A DNA stretch of 19,166 bases from Candidatus Poribacteria bacterium. GTDB lineage: Bacteria > Poribacteria > WGA-4E > GCA-2687025. The notes below the pieces were generated by a model. It ran no database searches. It saw only the letters and a list, made by a program, of their open reading frames with translations, and had not been told where the DNA came from. The DNA is taken from contig NYZG01000261.1 of assembly GCA_002687025.1 (NCBI GenBank), positions 1-19,166 on the forward strand, given 5' to 3'. This document shows positions 1 to 6,520 of this stretch, piece by piece. The translations under genes and the position numbers were made by a program. Positions within the stretch are counted from its first letter, which is position 1, and the number at the start of each line of letters is the position of its first letter.

Positions 1-820
1 CGCCGCAGCCACCACCACAGCCACCGCAGGCGCCATCACCACATCCGCCGCCGCAGCAACCGCAGGGCCCGTCCCCGCATCCGCCACAGCCGCCGCATCC
101 CGCCATGGATTCGCCATCGCCGCCGGTCACGCCGGAGCTGAGCGCCACGGAAAACGACACCCGAACGTCGTCGGAGAGCTTGAGGAGGACAAACTGGGGC
201 CGCTTTATGCTGTAGTCCGAGAGCTTCACGCCGACGGACCCGGACACGATCAGCATGTCGCCGTCATCGTCGCGGAACACGGCCTGGGATTCGGCGCCCC
301 GCGGGTAGTAGGTGATGGCAAGATCGTCGACGGTGATGTCGTGCTTCTCGCCGTGCAGCTGCAACGTGCCCTTAACCACCACATGGGTTTCGACGCCCGC
401 CTGGAGGCCGTCAACGGCCGTGTGAGCGCCTTGGCCGTCCGGTTCACTCGTGGTATAAGCCGAAACGACCTCGTCCAGCGTGAACACGGCGTTCGGGTGC
501 TTTTCCGTCTCGAGGTACTGGTCGCGCATGTGCTGATCGCGGAGAGCGATGTCCGTGTCCAGACTCGCGAGGTCCACCGTAATGCTCGCCGACAGATCCT
601 TCGCCAGATCGTCCAGGTTACCGACCATGACCTCGGCGTGGGCCTTCGAGGTCTTCCCGACGATGGTCTCCAGCGGGGCCTTCGACCTGAAGGACACGAT
701 GTTGCGCGCATTCTCACCGGATCGGAACGTCGTCGCACGGGCGTCCGCGGACACGCCCCATGCCACCGCGGCGATGGTCGCGAACAGCGCAGCCCGTGAC
801 AATATACGAGTAAGCCTCAT
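1..820 (-). CDS. YceI-family exported protein with Cys/Gly-rich repeat tail (3' end beyond window)
   Basis: The frame gives 273 complete codons from ATG at 820 to the left edge with no stop, so the C-terminus is missing. A strong AAGGAGGT ribosome site sits about 8 nt upstream. Residues 1-29 look like a Sec signal peptide ending in ADARA. Residues about 30-228 match the YceI lipocalin-like fold: an N-terminal strand after TTFRSGEN, the RDQHMRD..L segment near 94-103 followed by KHPNAVFTLDEV, then GTLQLHGEKHDITV. YceI proteins are periplasmic or secreted beta-barrels that bind isoprenoid-type lipids; the substrate here is unknown. From residue 242 the protein becomes a Gly/Cys tail with ten Cys in 31 residues, period about 12, which ordinary YceI proteins lack. 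The gene is divergent from an ECF sigma gene. Family assignment is firm; the role of the tail is unknown. Confidence 0.9.
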   Translation of the reverse strand, partial: MRLTRILSRAALFATIAAVAWGVSADARATTFRSGENARNIVSFRSKAPLETIVGKTSKAHAEVMVGNLDDLAKDLSASITVDLASLDTDIALRDQHMRDQYLETEKHPNAVFTLDEVVSAYTTSEPDGQGAHTAVDGLQAGVETHVVVKGTLQLHGEKHDITVDDLAITYYPRGAESQAVFRDDDGDMLIVSGSVGVKLSDYSIKRPQFVLLKLSDDVRVSFSVALSSGVTGGDGESMAGCGGCGGCGDGPCGCCGGGCGDGACGGCGGGCG

Positions 821-877
821 CGGCCCTACCTCCTTCTCAACGCGTCGGTTGCCGCGGCGCCGTCTGCTCTGAATGCC

Positions 878-906
878 GACGATGCGCCTTTCAGACTGCA
901 GGTTCC
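878..906 (-). promoter_or_regulatory. candidate ECF-type promoter for the YceI gene
   Basis: On the minus strand GGAACC (906-901) is followed after 19 nt by CGTC (881-878). GGAAC and CGTC are the usual core -35 and -10 elements of ECF sigma factors. The spacer is one or two bases longer than typical. It would place transcription about 50 nt upstream of the YceI start. An ECF sigma gene is divergent next door. This is motif matching by eye only. Confidence 0.3.
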
Positions 907-913
907 TGACAAT

Positions 914-942
914 TAGACAGCCACCATCCCCTGCGGTATCGC
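914..942 (+). promoter_or_regulatory. weak sigma70-like promoter for the ECF sigma gene
   Basis: TAGACA (914-919) and TATCGC (937-942) are separated by 17 nt. The -35 matches 5 of 6 consensus bases and the -10 only 3 of 6. The implied leader is about 65 nt and would include the palindromes at 979-996. Confidence 0.22.
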
Positions 943-978
943 GGATGAGTCACAAACAGCGCGCCAAGGTCCACATAG

Positions 979-996
979 CGTGCGCACGGACCGTGC
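979..996. promoter_or_regulatory. two overlapping palindromes upstream of the ECF sigma gene
   Basis: CGTGCGCACG (979-988) is a perfect 10-bp palindrome. GCACGGACCGTGC (984-996) is a perfect 6+1+6 inverted repeat sharing its left arm. They lie 19-36 nt before the sigma ATG, within its probable leader, in the divergent region. This is a typical place for an operator, but no family of binding protein is recognised. Confidence 0.35.
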
Positions 997-999
997 CAG
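984..999 (-). promoter_or_regulatory. candidate sigma54 (-24/-12) promoter for the YceI gene
   Basis: The minus strand reads CTGGCACGGTCCGTGC, with GG at 997-996 and GC at 985-984 separated by exactly 10 nt. It agrees with the sigma54 consensus YTGGCACGRNNNTTGCW at all fixed positions except the first T of TTGC and the final W. The expected transcript start near 972 leaves a leader of about 150 nt. It overlaps a perfect 13-bp palindrome, so it could instead be a repressor site. Confidence 0.35.
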
Positions 1000-1014
1000 C
1001 AGACTGGGTCCCCC

Positions 1015-1980
1015 ATGCCACATGACGCCCCGCCGTCGGAGCCCAAGGCCATCGACGCGCTCTTGGAGGAGGTCTGGCCCGGCCTCTTTGCCCTCTGTTA
1101 CCGGCTTGTCGGGTCGGTCGAGGACGCTGAGGACCTGACCCAGGACTCGCTGATCAAGATCGCCAACGCGTACGACAGGTTCGAGGGAAGGTCCGCATTC
1201 CGCACGTGGGCATACAGAATAGCGACCAACACGTGCTACAACTTCCTGACATCTGCCCGAAAACGTCGCGAGGTCGTCCTGCCCGACCCGTTGGAAACCG
1301 CGGACGAGTTTCTCGCCGCTACCGATCCCGACACCGACGCCGACGACATCCGCGAGAGCCTCGAGTTCTCGTTCATCTGCGTCTTGCAGGAGCTCTCGCC
1401 ATTGCAGCGCCTCGTCGTCGTGCTACGCGACGTGCTGGGATGGTCCGTGACCCAGACCGCGGAGGCCCTGGGATCGGCTCCGGCGCCGGTGAAGAACATC
1501 CACTCGCGCGCCCGGAAGCGACTCAGGGAGCTCCGACCCGGCCACACCACGCTGGAGCCGACGGACCCACTCGCCGAGGGCTTTATGCGCGACTACGCGA
1601 AGGCACACGTCGAGAAGGACATCGACGCCTGCCTCTCCTTCTACGGGGACGAATCGACCCTGTACGCCTTTCCGACCCGCAAGTACGTCGGCGTGGCGGA
1701 AATCCGTGAATACTACGCAGCCATGCTCCCGATGATGCCCACGCTCTTTGTCGGCGTGAAGATGAACGGCAGCCTGGGCGCGGCGTGTTACCATCCCACT
1801 CCAGACGGCGGCCTCATGCGCACCGGCGTGGTGATCCCCGAGATCGCGGCGCCCCGCCCGGGTGAGGACACCCCGTACATCGCCCAGGTGTTCTGGGCCC
1901 AGGAGCCGGAACACCACGAGCGCGCAAACACTCCCGACGAATTGGCCGAGGCGCCCAAGGACGCGCGGTACCTGCTGTGA
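1015..1980 (+). CDS. ECF RNA polymerase sigma factor with SnoaL-like C-terminal domain
   Basis: The 321-aa protein begins with a sigma region 2 (about 14-84; VEDAEDLTQDSLIKI and FRTWAYRIATNTCYNFL). Region 4 (about 118-173) contains LSPLQRLVVVLRDVLGWS and a helix-turn-helix ending HSRARKRLR. Residues about 185-298 form a SnoaL/NTF2-like domain (FMRDYAKAHVEKDIDACLSF, then YVGVAEIREYY). This layout matches ECF groups such as SigJ/ECF41 and SigG/ECF56, in which the fused domain is thought to regulate the sigma factor in place of a separate anti-sigma factor. No anti-sigma gene is adjacent, in agreement. The ATG at 1015 lacks an obvious Shine-Dalgarno sequence, so initiation may be weak. The targets are unknown; the divergent YceI gene and the downstream membrane protein are candidates. 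Confidence 0.92.
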   Translation: MPHDAPPSEPKAIDALLEEVWPGLFALCYRLVGSVEDAEDLTQDSLIKIANAYDRFEGRSAFRTWAYRIATNTCYNFLTSARKRREVVLPDPLETADEFLAATDPDTDADDIRESLEFSFICVLQELSPLQRLVVVLRDVLGWSVTQTAEALGSAPAPVKNIHSRARKRLRELRPGHTTLEPTDPLAEGFMRDYAKAHVEKDIDACLSFYGDESTLYAFPTRKYVGVAEIREYYAAMLPMMPTLFVGVKMNGSLGAACYHPTPDGGLMRTGVVIPEIAAPRPGEDTPYIAQVFWAQEPEHHERANTPDELAEAPKDARYLL

Positions 1981-2031
1981 GGGCCGATGCGCGTCCGCCA
2001 TTCTCGCGCGCCGCGACATCAGGGGAGCCAC

Positions 2032-2400
2032 ATGGACCGAGCTCGGCTGGTCGCAATACTCGCCGCCAACGTCGTTCTGACGGTGCTCGCACAGTCGCTG
2101 TTGCGGGCGGGGATGCGTCGCGTCGGTGAGGGGTCCACGTCACTGGGGGCGGCCGCCGCGCGGGCCGTTGTGGACGCGCGCGTGCTCGGCGGCATCCTGA
2201 CGTTCGGCGGGTCGCTGCTTCTGTGGCTCTGGTTGCTGTCGAAGATGCGGATAAGCGTCGTCTATCCGCTACAGCAGTCCCTCGTGTTCATCGCCCTGCA
2301 GTTCGTCGCGTGGAGGTGGCTCGGCGAGGGGTGGTCGCCGACGAGGCTGGCGGGCGTGCTTGTGGTCTGTGTCGGCGTCTTCCTACTGGCGCGCGGGTAG
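2032..2400 (+). CDS. Small four-helix EamA/ArnE-type membrane protein
   Basis: The 122-aa protein is almost wholly four membrane segments (about 6-26, 53-75, 78-98 and 103-121). The start at 2032 is preferred over an in-frame ATG at 1987 because AGGGGAG lies 5 nt before it and TM1 then begins directly. TM1 (NVVLTVLAQSLLRAGM) and TM3 (VVYPLQQSLVFIALQ) resemble half-size EamA/DMT proteins such as ArnE. The conserved membrane Glu of TM1 that defines EmrE-type multidrug exporters is absent; Gln occupies about that region. A drug-efflux role is therefore not supported. A dimeric transporter or flippase subunit for lipid-linked or sugar substrates is possible. It starts 51 nt after the sigma gene and is probably cotranscribed. 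It ends 11 nt from the convergent barrel gene. Confidence 0.75.
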   Translation: MDRARLVAILAANVVLTVLAQSLLRAGMRRVGEGSTSLGAAAARAVVDARVLGGILTFGGSLLLWLWLLSKMRISVVYPLQQSLVFIALQFVAWRWLGEGWSPTRLAGVLVVCVGVFLLARG

Positions 2401-2411
2401 GAGCGCGGGCG

Positions 2412-3542
2412 CTAGTATGCCGCCGAGACGCCGATGCGGTAAATCGCCTGCGTGTAGTTCAGGAAGTCGATCTCCTCGCGGCTGTCGTTCGTGCGATTCC
2501 GCAGGATGTCCGCCGAGGCCGTCACCGCGACATCGCCGGCCACGCGCCACTCCCCGGTAAGCACGCCTTGCCACGCGCTGTCCCGCCGCACCGACGCCGG
2601 CCCGCCGAACGTCTCCTGGAAGTCACGAGTCCCGTACCGCAACCAGCTTCGCCTCGCCACGACCCGTAGCCAACTCCCATCGGCGGCCGACCAGAACGCC
2701 GTCACCGACGCCTCGTTCGTGCGGAAGTCGTAGAAGTCAGTATTCGACCGGTTCCACATACCGGAGACGCCCACCTCGACAAGAAACGCCGACCCCAAGA
2801 CCCGAAGAGCCGTGGCGTCGACGAAGTGGCGCGTGTCCTCGCGGCGGAACGTGGCGGGAACCTGTGTGGCGATGTACAGCAGCGCCGACAAGTTCGTCCC
2901 GTACCGTTCGTTCTGCAGGCGGTACGACGTGTCGACGCGCGTCTTCGCGCCGTGCAGGATACGCCCCGCCACGCGGCCCTGGTGGCGCGTGGAACTGATG
3001 AGCAGGTAGTCCTCGCGCCTGTCCGAGTCGTCGAAGACGCGACGACGAAACTCGTACGACGCGAACTCGCCGACGCTGATCTCCGCCGTCGGTTCCCAGT
3101 TGTCGTAGATGGCCGCCTCGCGAGTCAGGCGTGTCGCTTGAGCGCGCAGGCGTAGCCCCGGGCCCGCCTGCCATGGGCGATACGTCAAGGATGCCGCCAA
3201 CGGCAGGCGCGTCCCGTCGAACTGGTCGAGGAAGCCGCCCTCGCCGGAGTAGTTCTCCACCGACGGGGCAAGGGCCAGCCGATACGCGACGCGCGGCGAG
3301 TCGTGCGTCGCCTCCACGAGCGCTTCCAGCGTAGATCGCGAGCCTCTGAGCTGAGGACTCGTCCGCGACGCGGACACGGTGCTGGGATCGACGCTGATCC
3401 CGAACTCGATGTGGTTGTTGAATTCGATCTGGGGCGTGAACGACGCGGTCAGCTCCGGCCCTTGCGCCCACAGCAGCGCGGGAGCGGCCAGCGTCGTCAC
3501 CCACCACGCCAGGGCCGCGACACAGGCTAGAAGATCGCGCAT
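2412..3542 (-). CDS. Outer-membrane beta-barrel protein, last gene of TlpA operon
   Basis: The 376-aa product starts at ATG 3542, with GGGAGG three bases upstream. The open frame extends further upstream, but that part is Arg-rich and overlaps the lipoprotein gene. Residues 1-27 form a signal peptide (hydrophobic core ACVAALAWWVTTLAAPALLWA, cut near WAQ). The rest alternates polar and hydrophobic residues in 10-12-residue strands with aromatic girdles and ends in IYRIGVSAAY, consistent with an outer-membrane barrel with a C-terminal aromatic. The early segment FTPQIEFNNHIEFGISVDPSTVSAS and repeated Arg/Tyr-rich strands suggest about 14-18 strands. From length and gene order it may belong to a DUF3570-like family, but no diagnostic motif was recognised. 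Its start overlaps the end of the preceding lipoprotein gene by 16 nt, implying translational coupling. Confidence 0.72.
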   Translation of the reverse strand: MRDLLACVAALAWWVTTLAAPALLWAQGPELTASFTPQIEFNNHIEFGISVDPSTVSASRTSPQLRGSRSTLEALVEATHDSPRVAYRLALAPSVENYSGEGGFLDQFDGTRLPLAASLTYRPWQAGPGLRLRAQATRLTREAAIYDNWEPTAEISVGEFASYEFRRRVFDDSDRREDYLLISSTRHQGRVAGRILHGAKTRVDTSYRLQNERYGTNLSALLYIATQVPATFRREDTRHFVDATALRVLGSAFLVEVGVSGMWNRSNTDFYDFRTNEASVTAFWSAADGSWLRVVARRSWLRYGTRDFQETFGGPASVRRDSAWQGVLTGEWRVAGDVAVTASADILRNRTNDSREEIDFLNYTQAIYRIGVSAAY

Positions 3543-3787
3543 ACGCCTCCCGCGCAATTCGCGCCGGCGCGCGAATTCGGGTCTGAGAGGTCGGCGCCGT
3601 CGTTCTGCTGCGCGTCGAACGCCTGAAGGACGGGCTCGGCATGCCGCGGGGGCAGCGCGTTCAGGGCGCCCGCGGAGGCGCCGCCGAGGTCCAACGCGAG
3701 ATGCCCACTCGAAGTCAGCGACATGCGGCCGCAGCCGGCGACTGACACGACGAGAATCGCGAACGTGACGCTTGCCATACGCCGCAT
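3527..3787 (-). CDS. Small lipoprotein with C-terminal CAGGVC motif (DUF4266-like position)
   Basis: The 86-aa protein has a basic N-terminus (MRRM), a hydrophobic stretch and the lipobox VAGC with Cys19, so the mature lipoprotein has 68 residues. It ends with Asn-Cys-Ala-Gly-Gly-Val-Cys before three residues, placing a Cys pair four residues apart near the C-terminus. ATG 3787 overlaps the tlpA-like stop as TGATG, and AGGAAG lies 8 nt upstream. A GTG one codon earlier is an alternative start. The stop lies 16 nt inside the barrel gene. In known clusters a short DUF4266 lipoprotein with a Cys/Gly C-terminus sits between thioredoxin and DUF3570 genes. This gene has the size, place and Cys-ending, but the sequence is divergent, so the assignment is tentative. 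Confidence 0.7.
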   Translation of the reverse strand: MRRMASVTFAILVVSVAGCGRMSLTSSGHLALDLGGASAGALNALPPRHAEPVLQAFDAQQNDGADLSDPNSRAGANCAGGVCAIF

Positions 3788-4356
3788 CACAGGTGCTTCC
3801 TAACCAACGGCCCGAACACCTCCAACGCCTGGCCGCCGATGAGTGTCTCGACGACGCGCCCATCGCGACTCACGATGTACGTCGTAGGCAGGCCGATTCC
3901 GATGTTGTAGTCAGCGACCACCTCAGGCGTGCCGAGGAGGATAGGGTACGACAGCCCGCCGATCCCCTCCAGGAATGCGGGAATCGCGTCCCGTGGCTCC
4001 TCGTCGACCGACACCGCGAGGATCTCGAAGTCTCCTTCACCGACGTCCGCCCTGAGCTGCTCGAAGAGAGGCATTTCCTCCCGGCAGGGAGCGCACCATG
4101 TCGCCCAGAAGTTCACCATGATGACCTTGCCCCGGTGCTCCTCGAGCGAGACCGCCTCTCCGGCGAGCGTCTCCAGCGTGAAAGCTGGAGCCAACGCGGC
4201 GTCAGCGTTCCCTGAGTCGCCCGGCGCCTCGTCGCGCGTGTCGTCGACGGTGGCATCCTCGCCGCAGCCTGTGTGCACGCCGCACGCGCCTAGCGCGAGG
4301 CACAGAGCGACCGCGAGCGCTGGTAAGGTAGACGTCTGGTGTGCGGGCGCCGACAT
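3787..4356 (-). CDS. TlpA/ResA-type thioredoxin-like lipoprotein
   Basis: The 189-aa protein has a lipobox LGAC (Cys25) after a hydrophobic stretch, a disordered acidic linker (about 33-54) and a TlpA-like thioredoxin domain (about 57-189). The active site is W87-C88-A-P-C91 in VNFWATWCAPC, followed by the usual REEMP. The cis-proline loop is LPTTYIVSRDG with Pro157. TlpA/ResA proteins are membrane-tethered thiol-disulfide reductants that keep specific periplasmic cysteines reduced, for example in cytochrome c or copper-site assembly. The natural partner here is probably the Cys-bearing lipoprotein encoded directly after it, with overlapping stop and start. ATG 4356 has GGAGGG about 5 nt upstream. 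A candidate promoter lies at 4406-4436. No c-type cytochrome or assembly gene is visible, so the target is inferred. Confidence 0.92.
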   Translation of the reverse strand: MSAPAHQTSTLPALAVALCLALGACGVHTGCGEDATVDDTRDEAPGDSGNADAALAPAFTLETLAGEAVSLEEHRGKVIMVNFWATWCAPCREEMPLFEQLRADVGEGDFEILAVSVDEEPRDAIPAFLEGIGGLSYPILLGTPEVVADYNIGIGLPTTYIVSRDGRVVETLIGGQALEVFGPLVRKHL

Positions 4357-4405
4357 CGAGCCCTCCGCTGGGATCGGGTGTCCACGTAGCGACTGGCGTC
4401 GGTGG

Positions 4406-4436
4406 ACTATACCGCGCGGAGGGACGGCTAGAGCAA
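4406..4436 (-). promoter_or_regulatory. sigma70-like promoter of the tlpA-lipoprotein-barrel operon
   Basis: On the minus strand TTGCTC (4436-4431) and TATAGT (4411-4406) are separated by 19 nt. The -10 matches 5 of 6 consensus bases; the -35 only TTG. It lies in the 89-nt gap after the DUF5683 gene and gives a leader of about 40 nt, so the three-gene operon can be transcribed independently of the genes upstream. Confidence 0.4.
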
Positions 4437-4445
4437 CATCTGGGG

Positions 4446-5192
4446 CTAGAATCCGCGCGCCCAGGTCACGGCGATGACGCCGCCCGCATCGACCGGCTCA
4501 GCTCGGAGGCCGAGGCCGTTGTCATTCATGTCCGCGTTGTGGATACGCGCCGAGACGCGGGCGTCGATGGCGCTCACGAGGTGATTGAAGATCATCGCCC
4601 CGAGGATGCCGCGTGTGCGCTTGAAGGCGGCGTTGCTATCCGTGCGAAGCTGCTTCGACACGAGCCGGGCCGCTGAGTCCGGGATGTCGCCCTGCGCGGG
4701 ATCGCGCGGGTCTTGCGTGCGGAAGTCCTCGATGTCCTTCCAGTAGAACGGGCCGACTCGGTCGATGGGCTGGCCGTTGTCGTCGGTGTAGGTGTTGAGC
4801 CAGTTGTCGTAATCGGTGGCGTGCTCGAAGTCTTCCTGGTTCCACTCGTCGAAGTCGCCCACCCCGTCGAAGGTAACGCCGGCGCGCACCGCGTCGATGT
4901 ACTGCTGCTCGATATCGCTCGCGTCGCTCCGGCTCAGCAAATACCCGACCGCGAGAACTGCCTCCCCCGCCAGGTAGGCATACCCGCGCTTCCTCCCCGC
5001 GTACAGTTGCCCAGCGCCCGGAACGGCGGCGGAGTAGAGGAACGCCCGGCCAGGCGACAGAGCCGCGGCCGACGGGAGGTACGCCGAGTCGGAGTCCGGC
5101 AGTTCTGCATCGAGTGATTCGCTCTGTGCGCGCGCGCCGATGGCCGCAAGGGCGAGCGCACAGCATACCGCGACATGTGCTCTGAAGCGCAT
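4446..5192 (-). CDS. DUF5683-type secreted protein
   Basis: The 248-aa protein has a signal peptide (1-22, cut after ARA), then an early helical hairpin with the signature VPGAGQLYAGRKRGYAYLAGE (about 57-77), typical of DUF5683 proteins in outer-membrane contexts. A hydrophobic segment follows (AVLAVGYLLS). The middle is acidic with many Asp/Tyr/Trp residues (about 93-160: DFDEWNQEDF, DYDNWLNTY). A second amphipathic or hydrophobic stretch, RGILGAMIFNHLVSAIDA, lies near the C-terminus. ATG 5192 has GGGAG 5 nt upstream and starts 12 nt after the PorV-like stop, so the two are one operon. In related bacteria DUF5683 proteins sit beside PorV/PorQ-type barrels; their biochemical role is not established. 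Confidence 0.8.
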   Translation of the reverse strand: MRFRAHVAVCCALALAAIGARAQSESLDAELPDSDSAYLPSAAALSPGRAFLYSAAVPGAGQLYAGRKRGYAYLAGEAVLAVGYLLSRSDASDIEQQYIDAVRAGVTFDGVGDFDEWNQEDFEHATDYDNWLNTYTDDNGQPIDRVGPFYWKDIEDFRTQDPRDPAQGDIPDSAARLVSKQLRTDSNAAFKRTRGILGAMIFNHLVSAIDARVSARIHNADMNDNGLGLRAEPVDAGGVIAVTWARGF

Positions 5193-5204
5193 GGGAACTC
5201 CCGT

Positions 5205-6374
5205 TTACAGTCGGAAGGAGAGCGAGAAGCTATTGACGCGCTCGAGCAGCGGCCCGCCCGCGCCCCAGATCGCGTTCGCGTAGTCAATGACGAACGGCAA
5301 CCCGAAGCTCCGGACGTCCACGCCAAAGCCGAACGTCACGCGGTCGAAGAACTCCAACGTCTGCGGCGGCTCCGAGGCGCTGTCGAACTTCTTGAATCCG
5401 CCCCGCACCTTGAACACCTCGCCCAACGTCAGTTCCGCCCCCAGGCTCCGCTCGAGTCGTTCCCAACCGAAGGCGTGTATCCCCGCGCCGCGTTGCTTGA
5501 CCAACTGATCGGCGATCTCGTCGCGCGACATGCCGGCGTAGTTCGACTCCGAGTCGTTCTGACCGACAAACACGCGCTCGTCCACGGTCTGTACGAAGTC
5601 CTCGTCGTCTCGGTTCTGGGACAGCTTGTCGATCGCTGCGACGGCTTCGACGCTCACCACCAGCCGCGTGTTCGGCACGTCCAGCGCCGTCACGGCGATG
5701 CCGCCGTGGAACTTGCGGGGTAGCGGGTCGCTCTGGTACGCGTCCTTGAATTGCACGCGCGTGCCGTAGTTCAGGACGGACCCAGCGACGGTGACGCGAC
5801 TGAAGTCCGCCTGCACCCCCGCGTCGACGGCGTATGCGGTGGCCGAGCTCGCCTGTTCGAAACCGACTCCCAGCGGCAGGTGGATGATCTTCCCGGTCAG
5901 CCCCGCGCGCAGGTGTGAAGACAGCTCCTCGGCGTACGACATGCCGAGCACCCAGTTCGTGCCGAGCCCCTCGACGGCGATCACTTCTGGCGAATCTGTC
6001 GTGATGTCTATCGTGCCCTGGCCGTTGAGCTGCAACGTCGCGCCCGCGACACCAACGTCCCCAACCGGCGTGGCGCCGGCGAACAGAGCGTAGTAGAGAC
6101 CCTCGCCCGCCTCGCTGAACACCTGCTCGAACGAAGTCCACCCGCCCAGGAGCTGCGGCTCCCGGATCGTGCTGAGCCCGGCGGGATTCCACAGGACGGA
6201 GTTCACATCGCTGTCATAGGTCGCAAACGCTTCCCCGAGGCCCGCGGCCCGGACACTGCGGTGCGGCAGGTCCAGGATGGGCGCGCCGGTGCGGCCGGCG
6301 CCCGCATGCGCCGCTCCGACGAACACGGCGCCCAACACGACCGTCAGAACGAGTAGTCGCCACCGATATAGCAT
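5205..6374 (-). CDS. PorV/PorQ (UPF0164)-family outer-membrane barrel
   Basis: The 389-aa protein has a signal peptide (about 1-24, cut near AHA). Next comes the family signature RAAGLGEAFATYDSDVNSV followed by LWNPAGLS (about 42-68), which resembles the FadL/PorV N-terminal plug and first strand. Alternating amphipathic strands continue to the end, FSLSFRL. FadL-like barrels transport hydrophobic compounds; PorV and PorQ act as shuttle or anchoring barrels of the type IX secretion system. No other T9SS gene is in this window, and these signatures also occur in phyla without it, so the role is open. The start ATG 6374 has AGGAG 11 nt upstream. A DUF5683 gene follows after 12 nt. Confidence 0.85.
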   Translation of the reverse strand: MLYRWRLLVLTVVLGAVFVGAAHAGAGRTGAPILDLPHRSVRAAGLGEAFATYDSDVNSVLWNPAGLSTIREPQLLGGWTSFEQVFSEAGEGLYYALFAGATPVGDVGVAGATLQLNGQGTIDITTDSPEVIAVEGLGTNWVLGMSYAEELSSHLRAGLTGKIIHLPLGVGFEQASSATAYAVDAGVQADFSRVTVAGSVLNYGTRVQFKDAYQSDPLPRKFHGGIAVTALDVPNTRLVVSVEAVAAIDKLSQNRDDEDFVQTVDERVFVGQNDSESNYAGMSRDEIADQLVKQRGAGIHAFGWERLERSLGAELTLGEVFKVRGGFKKFDSASEPPQTLEFFDRVTFGFGVDVRSFGLPFVIDYANAIWGAGGPLLERVNSFSLSFRL

Positions 6375-6520
6375 CCCTAAGCCACTCCTGTCGGGCGTGT
6401 ATGGTCAGGCGTCGCCGCGCCGCGCTCAGCACTCACGCATATCTAACGGCACGGGCGCCCGCCCGGTTCGCGCAACGCGCATATTGGCGCCACTCGCTGC
6501 TCAAAGGATAACAGAGAACA
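6375..6520. other. intergenic leader of the PorV-like gene, with a 10-bp palindrome
   Basis: These 146 nt separate the oxidoreductase stop from the PorV-like start. CGGGCGCCCG at 6452-6461 is a perfect palindrome. No convincing sigma70 pair was found. A TGGC...GC pair has 9 rather than 10 intervening bases, so it is not a sigma54 element. Confidence 0.35.

Noticed and set aside
2032..2400. Assignment of the small membrane protein as an EmrE-type multidrug exporter.
   Set aside because: The essential membrane Glu in the first helix is missing and the helix resembles EamA/ArnE half-size proteins instead.
3543..3863. N-terminal extension of the barrel frame by 107 codons.
   Set aside because: The extension is Arg/Ala-rich, overlaps the small lipoprotein and the thioredoxin gene in another frame, and would bury the clear signal peptide that begins at 3542.
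6466..6484. Possible sigma54 element TGGC...GC in the PorV-like leader region (around 6477-6490).
   Set aside because: The GG to GC spacing is 9, not 10, nucleotides, which sigma54 does not usually tolerate.
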